A stretch of 64,000 nt of DNA. It comes from Lysinimonas soli. Lineage in GTDB: Bacteria > Actinomycetota > Actinomycetes > Actinomycetales > Microbacteriaceae. Both the position numbers and the translations under genes were made by a program. The DNA lies in the NCBI RefSeq assembly GCF_042655435.1, contig NZ_JBHSMG010000001.1:372001-436000 (forward strand). The letters run 5' to 3'. Positions 57,224 through 64,000 of this stretch are shown piece by piece. Each line of letters starts with the position of its first letter. Position 1 is the stretch's first letter. The notes below the pieces were generated by a model. The model did not search any database. It saw only the letters and a list, made by a program, of their open reading frames with translations, and was not told the origin of the DNA.

Positions 57224-58312
57224 TCAGCGGACATCGAGGGGCAGGCTCCGGCCGGCGAGGCCGCGGGCGCGCGACCCCAGCGTCGCGGCGAGCGACTCGA
57301 TCGCGCGCGCGGCCGGGTCCGCGGCATCCGTCAGCACGATCGGCGTGCCGACGTCGCCTCCCGCGCGCAGTGCGACGCTGAGCGGGATGCGCGCGAGCAC
57401 GGGCACCCCGAGCCGCCCCGCCAGCTCGTCGCCGCCGCCGCTGCCGAACAGCTCGAGCACCGACCCATCGGGCTGGGGCAGCCCGGTCATGTTCTCGATC
57501 ACGCCGATGACCGTCTGCCCGGTCTGCCGGGCCACGAGTCCGCTGCGCTCGGCCACCTCGGCGGCAGCCGGCTGCGGTGTCGTCACGACGAGCACCTCGG
57601 CCTGGGGCAGCAGCTGCCCGAGCGAGATCGCGATGTCGCCCGTTCCCGGAGGAAGGTCGACGAGCAGCACGTCGAGGTCGCCGAACCAGACATCGGTGAG
57701 GAACTGCTGGATGGTGCGATGCAGCAGCGGCCCGCGCCACGAGACGGCCGCCTGCCCGTCGACGAACATCCCGATCGAGATCACCTTCACGCCGTGCGCG
57801 ATCGGCGGCAGGATCATCTCGCCGACCTGGGTGGGCTTGGCCCCCGCGATGCCCAGGATGCCCGGAATCGAGAAACCGAAGACATCCGCATCGACAAGCC
57901 CCACCTTGAGGCCGCGGGCGGCGAGCGCCACCGCGAGATTCGCCGTGACGGTCGACTTGCCGACGCCCCCCTTGCCGCTCGAGATGGCGTAGACCCGGGT
58001 GAGCGAGTCGGGGCCGAACTGCTGCGTGCGCGATCCCCGCAGACGTGTCGTCAGGGCCTCGCGTTCGGAGACCGTCATCACCCCCACGTCGAGATCGACG
58101 CGGACGACGCCCTCGACCGCGGATGCGGCCGCGCGTACCTCGCGCTCGATCGTCGCGGCGGCGGGGCATCCGACGATCGTCAGCTTGAGCTCGATCGTCG
58201 CGACCCCGTCGGAGACGGTCGCCGAGCGCACCATGTCGAGTTCGGTGATGGGGCGTCGGATCTCGGGGTCCTGCACCCGGGCCAGTGCTGCGAGCAGCGC
58301 TGCCGTGCTCAC
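57224..58312 (-). CDS. mrp: iron-sulphur cluster carrier Mrp/ApbC
   Basis: A 362-residue P-loop protein that assembles and passes Fe-S clusters. The N-terminal DUF59/MIP18 domain (about 1-95, with GCPAAATIE) is joined to the ParA-like ATPase domain with the deviant Walker A GKGGVGKST at 113-121, DADVFGFSIPGILG, and DLPPGTGD. The usual CxxC near the C-terminus is not evident (IENMTGLPQPDGS where other members have IENMS..C), which is also seen in some actinobacteria. GTG 58312 overlaps the DUF1003 stop. This is the counterpart of mycobacterial mrp (Rv1229c). Confidence 0.93.
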   Translation of the reverse strand: MSTAALLAALARVQDPEIRRPITELDMVRSATVSDGVATIELKLTIVGCPAAATIEREVRAAASAVEGVVRVDLDVGVMTVSEREALTTRLRGSRTQQFGPDSLTRVYAISSGKGGVGKSTVTANLAVALAARGLKVGLVDADVFGFSIPGILGIAGAKPTQVGEMILPPIAHGVKVISIGMFVDGQAAVSWRGPLLHRTIQQFLTDVWFGDLDVLLVDLPPGTGDIAISLGQLLPQAEVLVVTTPQPAAAEVAERSGLVARQTGQTVIGVIENMTGLPQPDGSVLELFGSGGGDELAGRLGVPVLARIPLSVALRAGGDVGTPIVLTDAADPAARAIESLAATLGSRARGLAGRSLPLDVR

Positions 58313-58845
58313 CCCTCGCTCGCCCGCTTCGGCGGCTTCTCGCCGCCCTTCGGCACCCCGTCGAACTCCTCGAGCAGGGCGCGCAGCTCGGCTCGGATGA
58401 AGTCCTTGGTCGCCACGTCCTTCATCGCCAGCCGCAGCGCTACGACCTCGCGTGCCAGGTACTCCGTGTCGGCGAGGTTGCGCTCCGCGCGCTGGCGGTC
58501 CTGCTCGATCTGCACGCGGTCGCGGTCGTCCTGCCGGTTCTGCGCGAGCAGGATCAGCGGGGCGGCGTAGGAGGCCTGCAGCGACAGGATCAGGGTGAGC
58601 AGGGTGAAGTTCTGCCCGCGCGGGTCGAACTGCCACCGCTCCGGGGCGAGCGAGTTGTAGACCAGCCAGACGATGACGATCACCGTGAGCGCGAACAGGA
58701 ACCAGGTCGTGCCCATGGCGCGCGCGAACGCCTCCGAGAACCGGCCGAAACGATCGCCGCTGCTGAAGCTGGGCACGAAGGTGGTGCGGAGCCCCTTCGG
58801 GCTGTCGAGGTGGGACTCGCGACGGGTGCTATTTGCGCGTGCCAT
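58309..58845 (-). CDS. DUF1003 membrane protein
   Basis: A 178-residue DUF1003 protein. Two close membrane helices (about 50-70 and 82-103; FLFALTVIVIVWLVYNSL, FTLLTLILSLQASYAAPLILL) are followed by NRQDDRDRVQIEQDRQ and a long charged helix. The family is widespread in Actinobacteria, often beside CBS/MgtE_N proteins, and its function is unknown. The 5' end overlaps the MgtE_N gene by 17 bases and the 3' end overlaps mrp by 4, so the three are tightly coupled. Confidence 0.9.
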   Translation of the reverse strand: MARANSTRRESHLDSPKGLRTTFVPSFSSGDRFGRFSEAFARAMGTTWFLFALTVIVIVWLVYNSLAPERWQFDPRGQNFTLLTLILSLQASYAAPLILLAQNRQDDRDRVQIEQDRQRAERNLADTEYLAREVVALRLAMKDVATKDFIRAELRALLEEFDGVPKGGEKPPKRASEG

Positions 58846-60139
58846 GCGATGTCCTCCTCCTGGTGGGGATGGCTGCGGTCGAGGTGCTTACGGGGTGGGG
58901 TTCGTCGCCGGAGGAACTTCGCCAGTCGTCGGGCAGCAGATAGTCGAGGACATCGTCAATGGTCACCACCCCGACGAGTCGGTGGTTCTCGTCCACGACG
59001 GGCAACGAGACCAGGTTGTAGCTGGCCAGGATGCGCGACACCACGGCCGCGCTGGTGTGCGCCGTCACGGGCTCGAGACTCGGGTCGAGCAGCGTGCCGA
59101 GCCGCTCGTTGGGCGGGTAGCGCAGCATCCGCTGGAAGTGCACGACGCCGAGGAAGCGGCCGGTCGGCGGCTCGTACGGCGGCAGGGTGACGCAGACCGC
59201 GGCGCCGAGCGCGGGCGCCAGTTCGTGTCGCCGGATGAGGGCGAGCCCCTCGGCCACGGTCGCGTCGGCCGAGACGATGATCGGCTCGGTCGTCATGAGG
59301 CCGCCGGCCGTGTCGGGTGCGTAGGAGAGCAGGAAGCGCACGTCGTCGGCCTCCTCGGGCTCCATCAGCTCGAGCAGGGCCTCGCCGCGCTCGGTCGAGA
59401 GCTGGGCGATGAGGTCGGCCGCGTCATCCGGTTGCATCTGGTCGAGGACGTCGGCGGCGTGGTCGTCGTCGAGCTGGTTGATGATGTCGACCTGGTCTTC
59501 TTCGCTCATCTCCTCGAGCGCGTCGGCGAGGCGGCCGTCGGGCAGCTCCTCGGCGACCTCGAGCCGCCGCTCCTCGGGCAGGTCGAGCAGCGTGCTGGCG
59601 AGGTCGGCGGGCAGCAGGTCGGAATAGGTGGCGATGAGCTGCTCGGCCGACTGCGCCTCGCCTCCGGTGTTCTTCTCGCGGATCTGGTCCCAGGCGGCGA
59701 AGACCGTCGGGCCCTTGCCGAAGGGCGAGGCTCCTGCGCGCGGGCGACGCAGGAAGAGATCCGAGACGCCCCACTCGCCGGGGCCGGTCTCTTCGATCGC
59801 GACGTCCTCGATCGTGGCGTCGCCCGATCCGTCCCTGAGCGCGACCTTGCGGCCGAGCAACTCGGCGATGACCCGCACCTCGCCACCGCGCTGCTCGAAG
59901 CGGCGCAGGTTGATCAGGCCGGTCGTGATGATCTGACCGGCGCCGATGCTGGTGACCCGGCCGATCGAGACGAACACCCGGCGCTTGCCCGGGATCTCGA
60001 CGATGAGGCCGACCACGGTGGGGGAGCCGGTGCTGCGATAGACGACGAGCACGTCGCGCACCTTGCCGACCTTGTCGCCCGCGGGGTCGAAAACGGAGCA
60101 CCCGGCCAATCGGGCGACGAAGACTCTCGTGGCGCTCAC
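58829..60139 (-). CDS. PRC-barrel/MgtE_N/CBS protein without channel domain
   Basis: A 436-residue cytoplasmic protein. A PRC-barrel-like module (about 1-60, repeated in part near 80-130) is followed by the MgtE intracellular N domain (about 165-285; LPADLASTLLDLPEERR, DDDHAADVLDQMQPDDAADL) and two CBS domains (about 285-415). The magnesium-channel membrane domain of MgtE is absent. It may sense magnesium or adenosine nucleotides and signal to DUF1003. The GTG start is 6 nt after TAGGGT (reverse 60146-60151). The mycobacterial counterpart is Rv1232c (from memory), of the same length. Confidence 0.93.
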   Translation of the reverse strand: MSATRVFVARLAGCSVFDPAGDKVGKVRDVLVVYRSTGSPTVVGLIVEIPGKRRVFVSIGRVTSIGAGQIITTGLINLRRFEQRGGEVRVIAELLGRKVALRDGSGDATIEDVAIEETGPGEWGVSDLFLRRPRAGASPFGKGPTVFAAWDQIREKNTGGEAQSAEQLIATYSDLLPADLASTLLDLPEERRLEVAEELPDGRLADALEEMSEEDQVDIINQLDDDHAADVLDQMQPDDAADLIAQLSTERGEALLELMEPEEADDVRFLLSYAPDTAGGLMTTEPIIVSADATVAEGLALIRRHELAPALGAAVCVTLPPYEPPTGRFLGVVHFQRMLRYPPNERLGTLLDPSLEPVTAHTSAAVVSRILASYNLVSLPVVDENHRLVGVVTIDDVLDYLLPDDWRSSSGDEPHPVSTSTAAIPTRRRTSHGTRK

Positions 60140-60200
60140 AGGGAAACCCTACCCGCGTGCGACCTGCCGAGCCGCAGGCCCGAAGGCTAGGATGACGCGC

Positions 60201-60689
60201 GTGAGCTCATCGAACCCCACCCCTCGCCCGGACCTGCAGCGTGTTCCGAAGGGGGATGTGCTCGGCACCTACGACACCTACCTCGAGGCGCAGGCCATCG
60301 TCGACCATCTCGCGAAGGCCGACTTCCCCGTTGCGCAGGTCTCGATCGTGGGAAACGACCTCAAATCTGTCGAGCGGGTGACGCGCAAGCTCACCTGGAG
60401 CCGCGCCGCCCTCGAGGGCGCCCTCAGCGGCGCCTGGTTCGGGTTGTTCCTCGGACTGCTCTTCAGCTTCATCACGCCGGCGCTGAACACCGGGTTGTTC
60501 GTCGCCGCGATCCTGATCGGCGCCGCCTTCGGGCTGTTCTTCCGCCTGGTGACCTACGCGGTCGCCCGGCGCAGCCGCGACTTCGACTCGACGAAGCAGG
60601 TGCTCGCGTCGAACTACCAGATCCTGGTCGACCCCTCGCTCACCTCGCGCGCGCAGCAGATCATCGCGACGCCGCCCGCCGCCCCCTGA
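60201..60689 (+). CDS. general stress protein-like membrane protein (YflT family)
   Basis: A 162-residue protein. The N-terminal YflT/GSP17M-like domain (about 18-60; VLGTYDTYLEAQAIVDHLAKADFPVAQVSIVG) is followed by two membrane helices (about 75-98, 100-122) and a basic tail. I choose the GTG at 60201 because TAGGAT (60188-60193) contains the upstream ATG at 60192 and puts the predicted transcript start at the GTG. It is divergent from the MgtE_N gene, as in mycobacteria (Rv1234). Stress induction is known for distant relatives only. Confidence 0.85.
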   Translation: MSSSNPTPRPDLQRVPKGDVLGTYDTYLEAQAIVDHLAKADFPVAQVSIVGNDLKSVERVTRKLTWSRAALEGALSGAWFGLFLGLLFSFITPALNTGLFVAAILIGAAFGLFFRLVTYAVARRSRDFDSTKQVLASNYQILVDPSLTSRAQQIIATPPAAP

Positions 60690-60719
60690 CCCGCGCCGAG
60701 CGCCGTCCGCAGACCCGGG

Positions 60720-62222
60720 TCATGCGCCGGCGAGCCAGGCCTCGACCTCGTCCGCCGTTCGCGGGATGCCGATCGACAGGTTCTCGGCCCCGGTCGCGGT
60801 CACCAGGATGTTGTCCTCGATGCGCACGCCGATGCCGCGGTACTCCTCCGGCACGGTCAGATCGTCGGGCTGGAAGTAGAGGCCGGGTTCGATCGTGAAC
60901 ACCATGCCCGGCTCGAGGATGCCCTCCAGGTAGAGCTCGCGCCGCGCCTGGGCGCAGTCGTGCACGTCGAGCCCGAGGTGGTGCGAGGTTCCGTGCACCA
61001 TGTAGCGGCGGTGGTACTGGGCCTCGGGGTCGAGCGACTCCGCCGCACCGACGGGCAGGAAGCCCCACTCCGCGGTCTTCGCCGCGATGACCTTCATGGC
61101 CTCGGCGTGGATCTCGCGGAACCGGATGCCGGGGCGCACGATCGCGAATGCCGCATCGGCCGCCTCCCGCACCGCCTCGTAGACGCGGCGCTGCACTTCG
61201 CTGTAGGCGCCGTTGATCGGCAGAGTGCGGGTGATGTCGGCCGTGTAGAGGCTGTCGAGCTCGATGCCGGCATCGAGCAGGATCAGGTCGCCCGGGACGA
61301 CGGGACCGTCGTTGCGGGTCCAGTGCAGGATGCAGGCGTGCGGCCCGCTCGCCGCGATGGTGTCGTAGCCGACCTGGTTGCCCTCGGCGCGCGCCCGGCG
61401 GTTGAAGGTCCCCTCGACGAGGCGCTCGCCGCGCGGGTGGGCGATGATCGCCGGGCGGTCGGCGACGACGTCGTCGAAGCCCTGCTTGGTCGCGGCGACC
61501 GCGGCGCGCAGCTGCGCGATCTCCCACTCGTCCTTGACGAGGCGCAATTCGCTGAGGTCGCGCAGCAGCACGGCATCGGGATCCGTGTCGATGCTCTCGG
61601 CGGCGTCGGCCGGCAGCTCGGCGTTGAGCAGCCGTCGTCCGTCGACCTGGTCGGTGAGCTCGCGATCCGCGTCGCGCACGATGCGGGTCGTGGCGTCGGT
61701 GGCCTCGAGTACGTCCTCCAGCGCATCGAGCGGCTTCGTCGGCAGGTCGAGGTCGGCGGCGACGTGCGCGAGGGAGGGGCGTGGGCCGGTCCAGAACTCG
61801 CCGATCGCCGCGTTGGCGTAGAACTCGTCGGAGTCGCGTCCCGCCGTGGGCCGGAAGTAGAGGGTCGCCTCGTGTCCGGTCCCGGTCGGCTCGAGTACGA
61901 GCACGCTCTCGGGCACGGCATCCGCGCCCCACCCGGTCAGGTGCGCGAAGGCCGAGTGCGCGCGGTACGGGTAGTCGGTGTCGTTGGACCGCACACGGGC
62001 GGGTCCCGCCGGGACGATCAGACGCTCGCCGGGATGCATCGCCGAGATCCGCTGGCGGCGTGCGGCTGCGAACGCGGCGGCTTGCCGGGGCGCCGGGGTC
62101 GGCTCGACCCGGTCGGCCCACTGCGTCGCGATGTACTCCCGGAACGCGTTCGACACCGGGGTGGTGGAACGGTTCGCATTCGGGTTGGGGCTCGGCGCGG
62201 CGGAGGTGGAGGAATCGGCCAT
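60720..62222 (-). CDS. pepP: Xaa-Pro aminopeptidase (PepP type)
   Basis: A 500-residue M24B metallopeptidase that removes an N-terminal residue before proline. The two metals are held by LLDAGIE, YTADITR, GTSHHLGLD, TIEPGLY and GIGVRIEDN in the C-terminal pita-bread domain. The N-terminal domain (about 50-200) controls substrate access. ATG 62222 is preferred to 62231 because a GAGGAT element ends 7 nt before it. No signal peptide is present, so it is cytoplasmic. Confidence 0.95.
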   Translation of the reverse strand: MADSSTSAAPSPNPNANRSTTPVSNAFREYIATQWADRVEPTPAPRQAAAFAAARRQRISAMHPGERLIVPAGPARVRSNDTDYPYRAHSAFAHLTGWGADAVPESVLVLEPTGTGHEATLYFRPTAGRDSDEFYANAAIGEFWTGPRPSLAHVAADLDLPTKPLDALEDVLEATDATTRIVRDADRELTDQVDGRRLLNAELPADAAESIDTDPDAVLLRDLSELRLVKDEWEIAQLRAAVAATKQGFDDVVADRPAIIAHPRGERLVEGTFNRRARAEGNQVGYDTIAASGPHACILHWTRNDGPVVPGDLILLDAGIELDSLYTADITRTLPINGAYSEVQRRVYEAVREAADAAFAIVRPGIRFREIHAEAMKVIAAKTAEWGFLPVGAAESLDPEAQYHRRYMVHGTSHHLGLDVHDCAQARRELYLEGILEPGMVFTIEPGLYFQPDDLTVPEEYRGIGVRIEDNILVTATGAENLSIGIPRTADEVEAWLAGA

Positions 62223-62265
62223 GGCATCCATCCTCGCACCCGTGGCAACGCGGCGCGCCGCCCGG

Positions 62266-63285
62266 TCAGGCGCCGGGACGCAGCTGTGCGACCACGGGGC
62301 GATGGTCGCTGCCCGCGCCGTCCTCCGAGCCGACGACCCGGAATCCGACGAAGGTCCAGCCCTCGCTCGCCATGACGTGGTCGATCGCGGCGCCCAGTTG
62401 TTCGGGCAGGGAGGTCGGCCAGCTCGCGGCCGCGGCCGAGCGCATCGCCCGTGCGCCGTCGTGGCAGGCGCCGAGGTCTCCAGGGCCGGTCGCGGTCGTC
62501 ACCGACAGGCCCGCGTAGTGGTCGAGCGTCGAGTTGAAATCGCCCGCCATGATCGTGTCGCCCCCACAGCGTTGCGAGAGCCAGTCGAGCCCCTGCCGCC
62601 AGTTGCCCATCTCGCCGGGAACCGGGGAGACCGGATGCGCGGCCACGATCGTCGGCCCGCTGCCGTCGACCGGCACGGCGACGACGCTCGGAAGGGTCGG
62701 CGTCGAGCCGTGCGAGTCGTCGCGGCGGTACTCGCCGAGCTTCGTGCTGATCAGCAGCGACGTCGTGCGCGACTTCGAGACGTGGTCGTAGCTCAGCGAG
62801 AGCAGTTGCATGGGCGATCCCGCGGACCGCATCAGCCCGCCGACGGCGTCGGCCGTCGCGGCGCTGGTCTCGGGCAGGGCGACGACGTCGGCATGCTGGG
62901 CCAGAGCGAGCTTCGCGATCGCCGCGGCTCCCGGCGCATCGCCCAGGGTGTTCCAGCTGAGCACCGTGAGGTCGCCCGGGGCCGTGGTCTGGAATCCCGC
63001 CGGAGTGGATCCGCGGGTCGCGAGCACGGCGACGTTGACTCCGGCGAATGCCAGCAGCAGCAGGGCGACGGTCCCGGTCAGGCGGCGGGCACGGCGCGAC
63101 ACCAGTGCGATGAGCAGGAGGGCGACCACGCCGACCCCGGCGACGGCCGCGGCGAGCCCGCGCAGGGCGACCAGCTGCGCGACCCCGGCCTGCCGCTCGA
63201 GCCCGAACGGCTGCGGCCATGCCGCGACCAGCAGCGCGGCCGCCACGATCAGCACGGTCGCGGCGGCGAGAAGTCGGCGGGCCAT
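62266..63285 (-). CDS. membrane-anchored endonuclease/exonuclease/phosphatase family protein
   Basis: A 339-residue protein. Three N-terminal membrane helices (about 5-22, 38-62, 70-88) are followed by an outward-facing EEP domain with VLSWNT near 108, ALPETS near 140, AAHPVSP near 217, GDFNSTLDH near 248 and GSDHRPVV near 325, so the metal-dependent catalytic set is intact. The substrate may be a phosphodiester in lipid or nucleic acid. TAGGCT (reverse 63292-63297) ends 6 nt before the ATG, so it is probably leaderless. Confidence 0.9.
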   Translation of the reverse strand: MARRLLAAATVLIVAAALLVAAWPQPFGLERQAGVAQLVALRGLAAAVAGVGVVALLLIALVSRRARRLTGTVALLLLAFAGVNVAVLATRGSTPAGFQTTAPGDLTVLSWNTLGDAPGAAAIAKLALAQHADVVALPETSAATADAVGGLMRSAGSPMQLLSLSYDHVSKSRTTSLLISTKLGEYRRDDSHGSTPTLPSVVAVPVDGSGPTIVAAHPVSPVPGEMGNWRQGLDWLSQRCGGDTIMAGDFNSTLDHYAGLSVTTATGPGDLGACHDGARAMRSAAAASWPTSLPEQLGAAIDHVMASEGWTFVGFRVVGSEDGAGSDHRPVVAQLRPGA

Positions 63286-63344
63286 CCCGGGAGCCTAACC
63301 GCGGCGGCCGGTCATCTGCCCGGGACCCGGCCTACGATGAGGGG

Positions 63345-64000
63345 ATGTCCGGCCCCATCGACCTGCACGCGCACAGCAGCGTCTCCGACGGCACCGAGAC
63401 GCCCGCTCAGCTGATCGGGGCGGCGGTGCTCGCGGGTCTGGACGTCATCGCGATCACCGACCACGACTCGACGGCCGGCTGGGTCGAGGCGTTCGACGCC
63501 GCCCGGGGAACCGGCATCACGGTGCTGCCCGGGCTCGAGCTCAGCACCCAGCTCCAGTACGCGAGCGTTCACGTGCTCGGCTACCTGGTCGATCCCGGCA
63601 ACCCGGCCCTCGTGGCCGCGACGGCCGAGATCCGCGAGGAGCGATTGCAGCGCGCCGAGAAGATGGTCGCGCGGATCACGCGCGACTATCCGCGTCTGGG
63701 CTGGGAGGACGTGCTCGCCCAGACCACTCCGGGGGCGACGGTCGGGCGCCCGCACATCGCCGATGCGCTCGTGGCGCGCGGGTACGTGACGGATCGCAGT
63801 GCGGCCTTCCAGAGCATCCTGCACTGGCGGGGCGGCTACTACCAGCCACACAAGGCCCCCGAGCCGGTCGTCGGCGTGCGCCTCATCGCCGAAGCCGGCG
63901 GCGTGCCGGTGATCGCGCATCCGGGCGCCCGCGGCCCCGAGGGGTTGCTCAACGACTCCCGGATGCGCGAGCTGGTCGACGCCGGTCTGTTCGGCCTCGA
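63345..64000 (+). CDS. PHP-domain phosphoesterase (TrpH/RNase AM-like), 5' part
   Basis: The first 218 residues of a PHP-domain protein; the frame runs off the right edge. The metal-binding motifs are DLHAHSSVSDG at residues 6-16, ITDHDSTAGW near 45, GLELSTQL near 68, GRPHIADALVARGYV and VIAHPGA near 195. Members such as E. coli YciV/TrpH (RNase AM) trim 5' ends of RNA and act on 3',5'-bisphosphates. TACGAT (63333-63338) ends 6 nt before the ATG. It is divergent from the EEP gene. Confidence 0.92.
   Translation, partial: MSGPIDLHAHSSVSDGTETPAQLIGAAVLAGLDVIAITDHDSTAGWVEAFDAARGTGITVLPGLELSTQLQYASVHVLGYLVDPGNPALVAATAEIREERLQRAEKMVARITRDYPRLGWEDVLAQTTPGATVGRPHIADALVARGYVTDRSAAFQSILHWRGGYYQPHKAPEPVVGVRLIAEAGGVPVIAHPGARGPEGLLNDSRMRELVDAGLFGL

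Noticed and set aside
58829..60139. A magnesium transporter (MgtE)
   Set aside because: MgtE_N and CBS domains are present but the membrane channel domain is missing, so it should not be called a transporter.

Overview
The window looks like chromosomal core sequence from a high-GC Gram-positive actinobacterium, most likely of the Microbacteriaceae. The support is the very high GC content with GTG/ATG starts, the conserved actinobacterial block fdxA-dapC-gltA-dapD-dapE-DUF3117-methyltransferase-tatB-mrp-DUF1003-MgtE_N/CBS, and the recurrent word GGATGC/GCATCC. I see no rRNA, tRNA, CRISPR array, insertion sequence or prophage. Both ends cut genes: ispH on the left and a PHP-domain gene on the right.

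Layout. 0-3.4 kb: ispH 3' end, a small membrane protein, and a sensor kinase translationally coupled to a kinase-like protein that lacks catalytic motifs. 3.4-5.6 kb: divergent fba and glpX. 5.6-10.1 kb: a TetR regulator with a palindromic operator and a heterodimeric ABC exporter with one degenerate ATP site. 10.1-10.4 kb: a non-coding stretch with two copies of a hairpin-forming repeat. 10.4-18.4 kb: rmuC, mmsA, gamma-glutamyltransferase plus a geranylgeranyl-reductase-like flavoprotein, a DEDDh exonuclease and ychF. 18.4-22.3 kb: an accessory-looking stretch with small membrane proteins, an RHH/Doc toxin-antitoxin pair, and a MarR-hydrolase pair with a palindromic operator. 22.3-25.6 kb: two divergent citrate-synthase-family genes, one with an N-terminal helix-turn-helix. 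25.7-30.5 kb: tandem glycine riboswitch and gcvT-gcvH-gcvP. 30.5-31.9 kb: a peroxiredoxin and a CPBP-family membrane protein. 32.1-40.9 kb: an oligopeptide-type ABC importer (binding protein, oversized permease, second permease, fused double ATPase) interrupted by a convergent PH-domain membrane gene, then a second binding-protein-like lipoprotein next to typA. 43.0-47.0 kb: a small lipoprotein and efeUOB iron uptake with an iron-box-like site. 47.0-64 kb: ferredoxin, lysine/diaminopimelate genes (dapC, dapD, dapE), gltA, a PIG-V-like glycosyltransferase, tatB, a LysR regulator, mrp, DUF1003, an MgtE_N/CBS protein, a stress protein, a Xaa-Pro aminopeptidase, an EEP-family protein and a PHP phosphoesterase.

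Two window-wide signals are more striking than any single gene. First, about twenty genes have a TANNNT -10 hexamer ending almost always exactly 6 nt before the start codon, which predicts leaderless mRNAs and settles several start sites. Second, the word GGATGC/GCATCC is used on both strands even where it forces codons otherwise avoided in this GC-rich DNA.

I did not find a cassette that I can call a wholly new system. The best candidates for undescribed biology are the hairpin repeat pair at 10.1-10.4 kb, the kinase/pseudokinase pair, the helix-turn-helix citrate synthase with its operator-like repeats, the permease with a membrane insertion beside the antisense PH gene, and the DUF1003/MgtE_N/mrp overlapping set.
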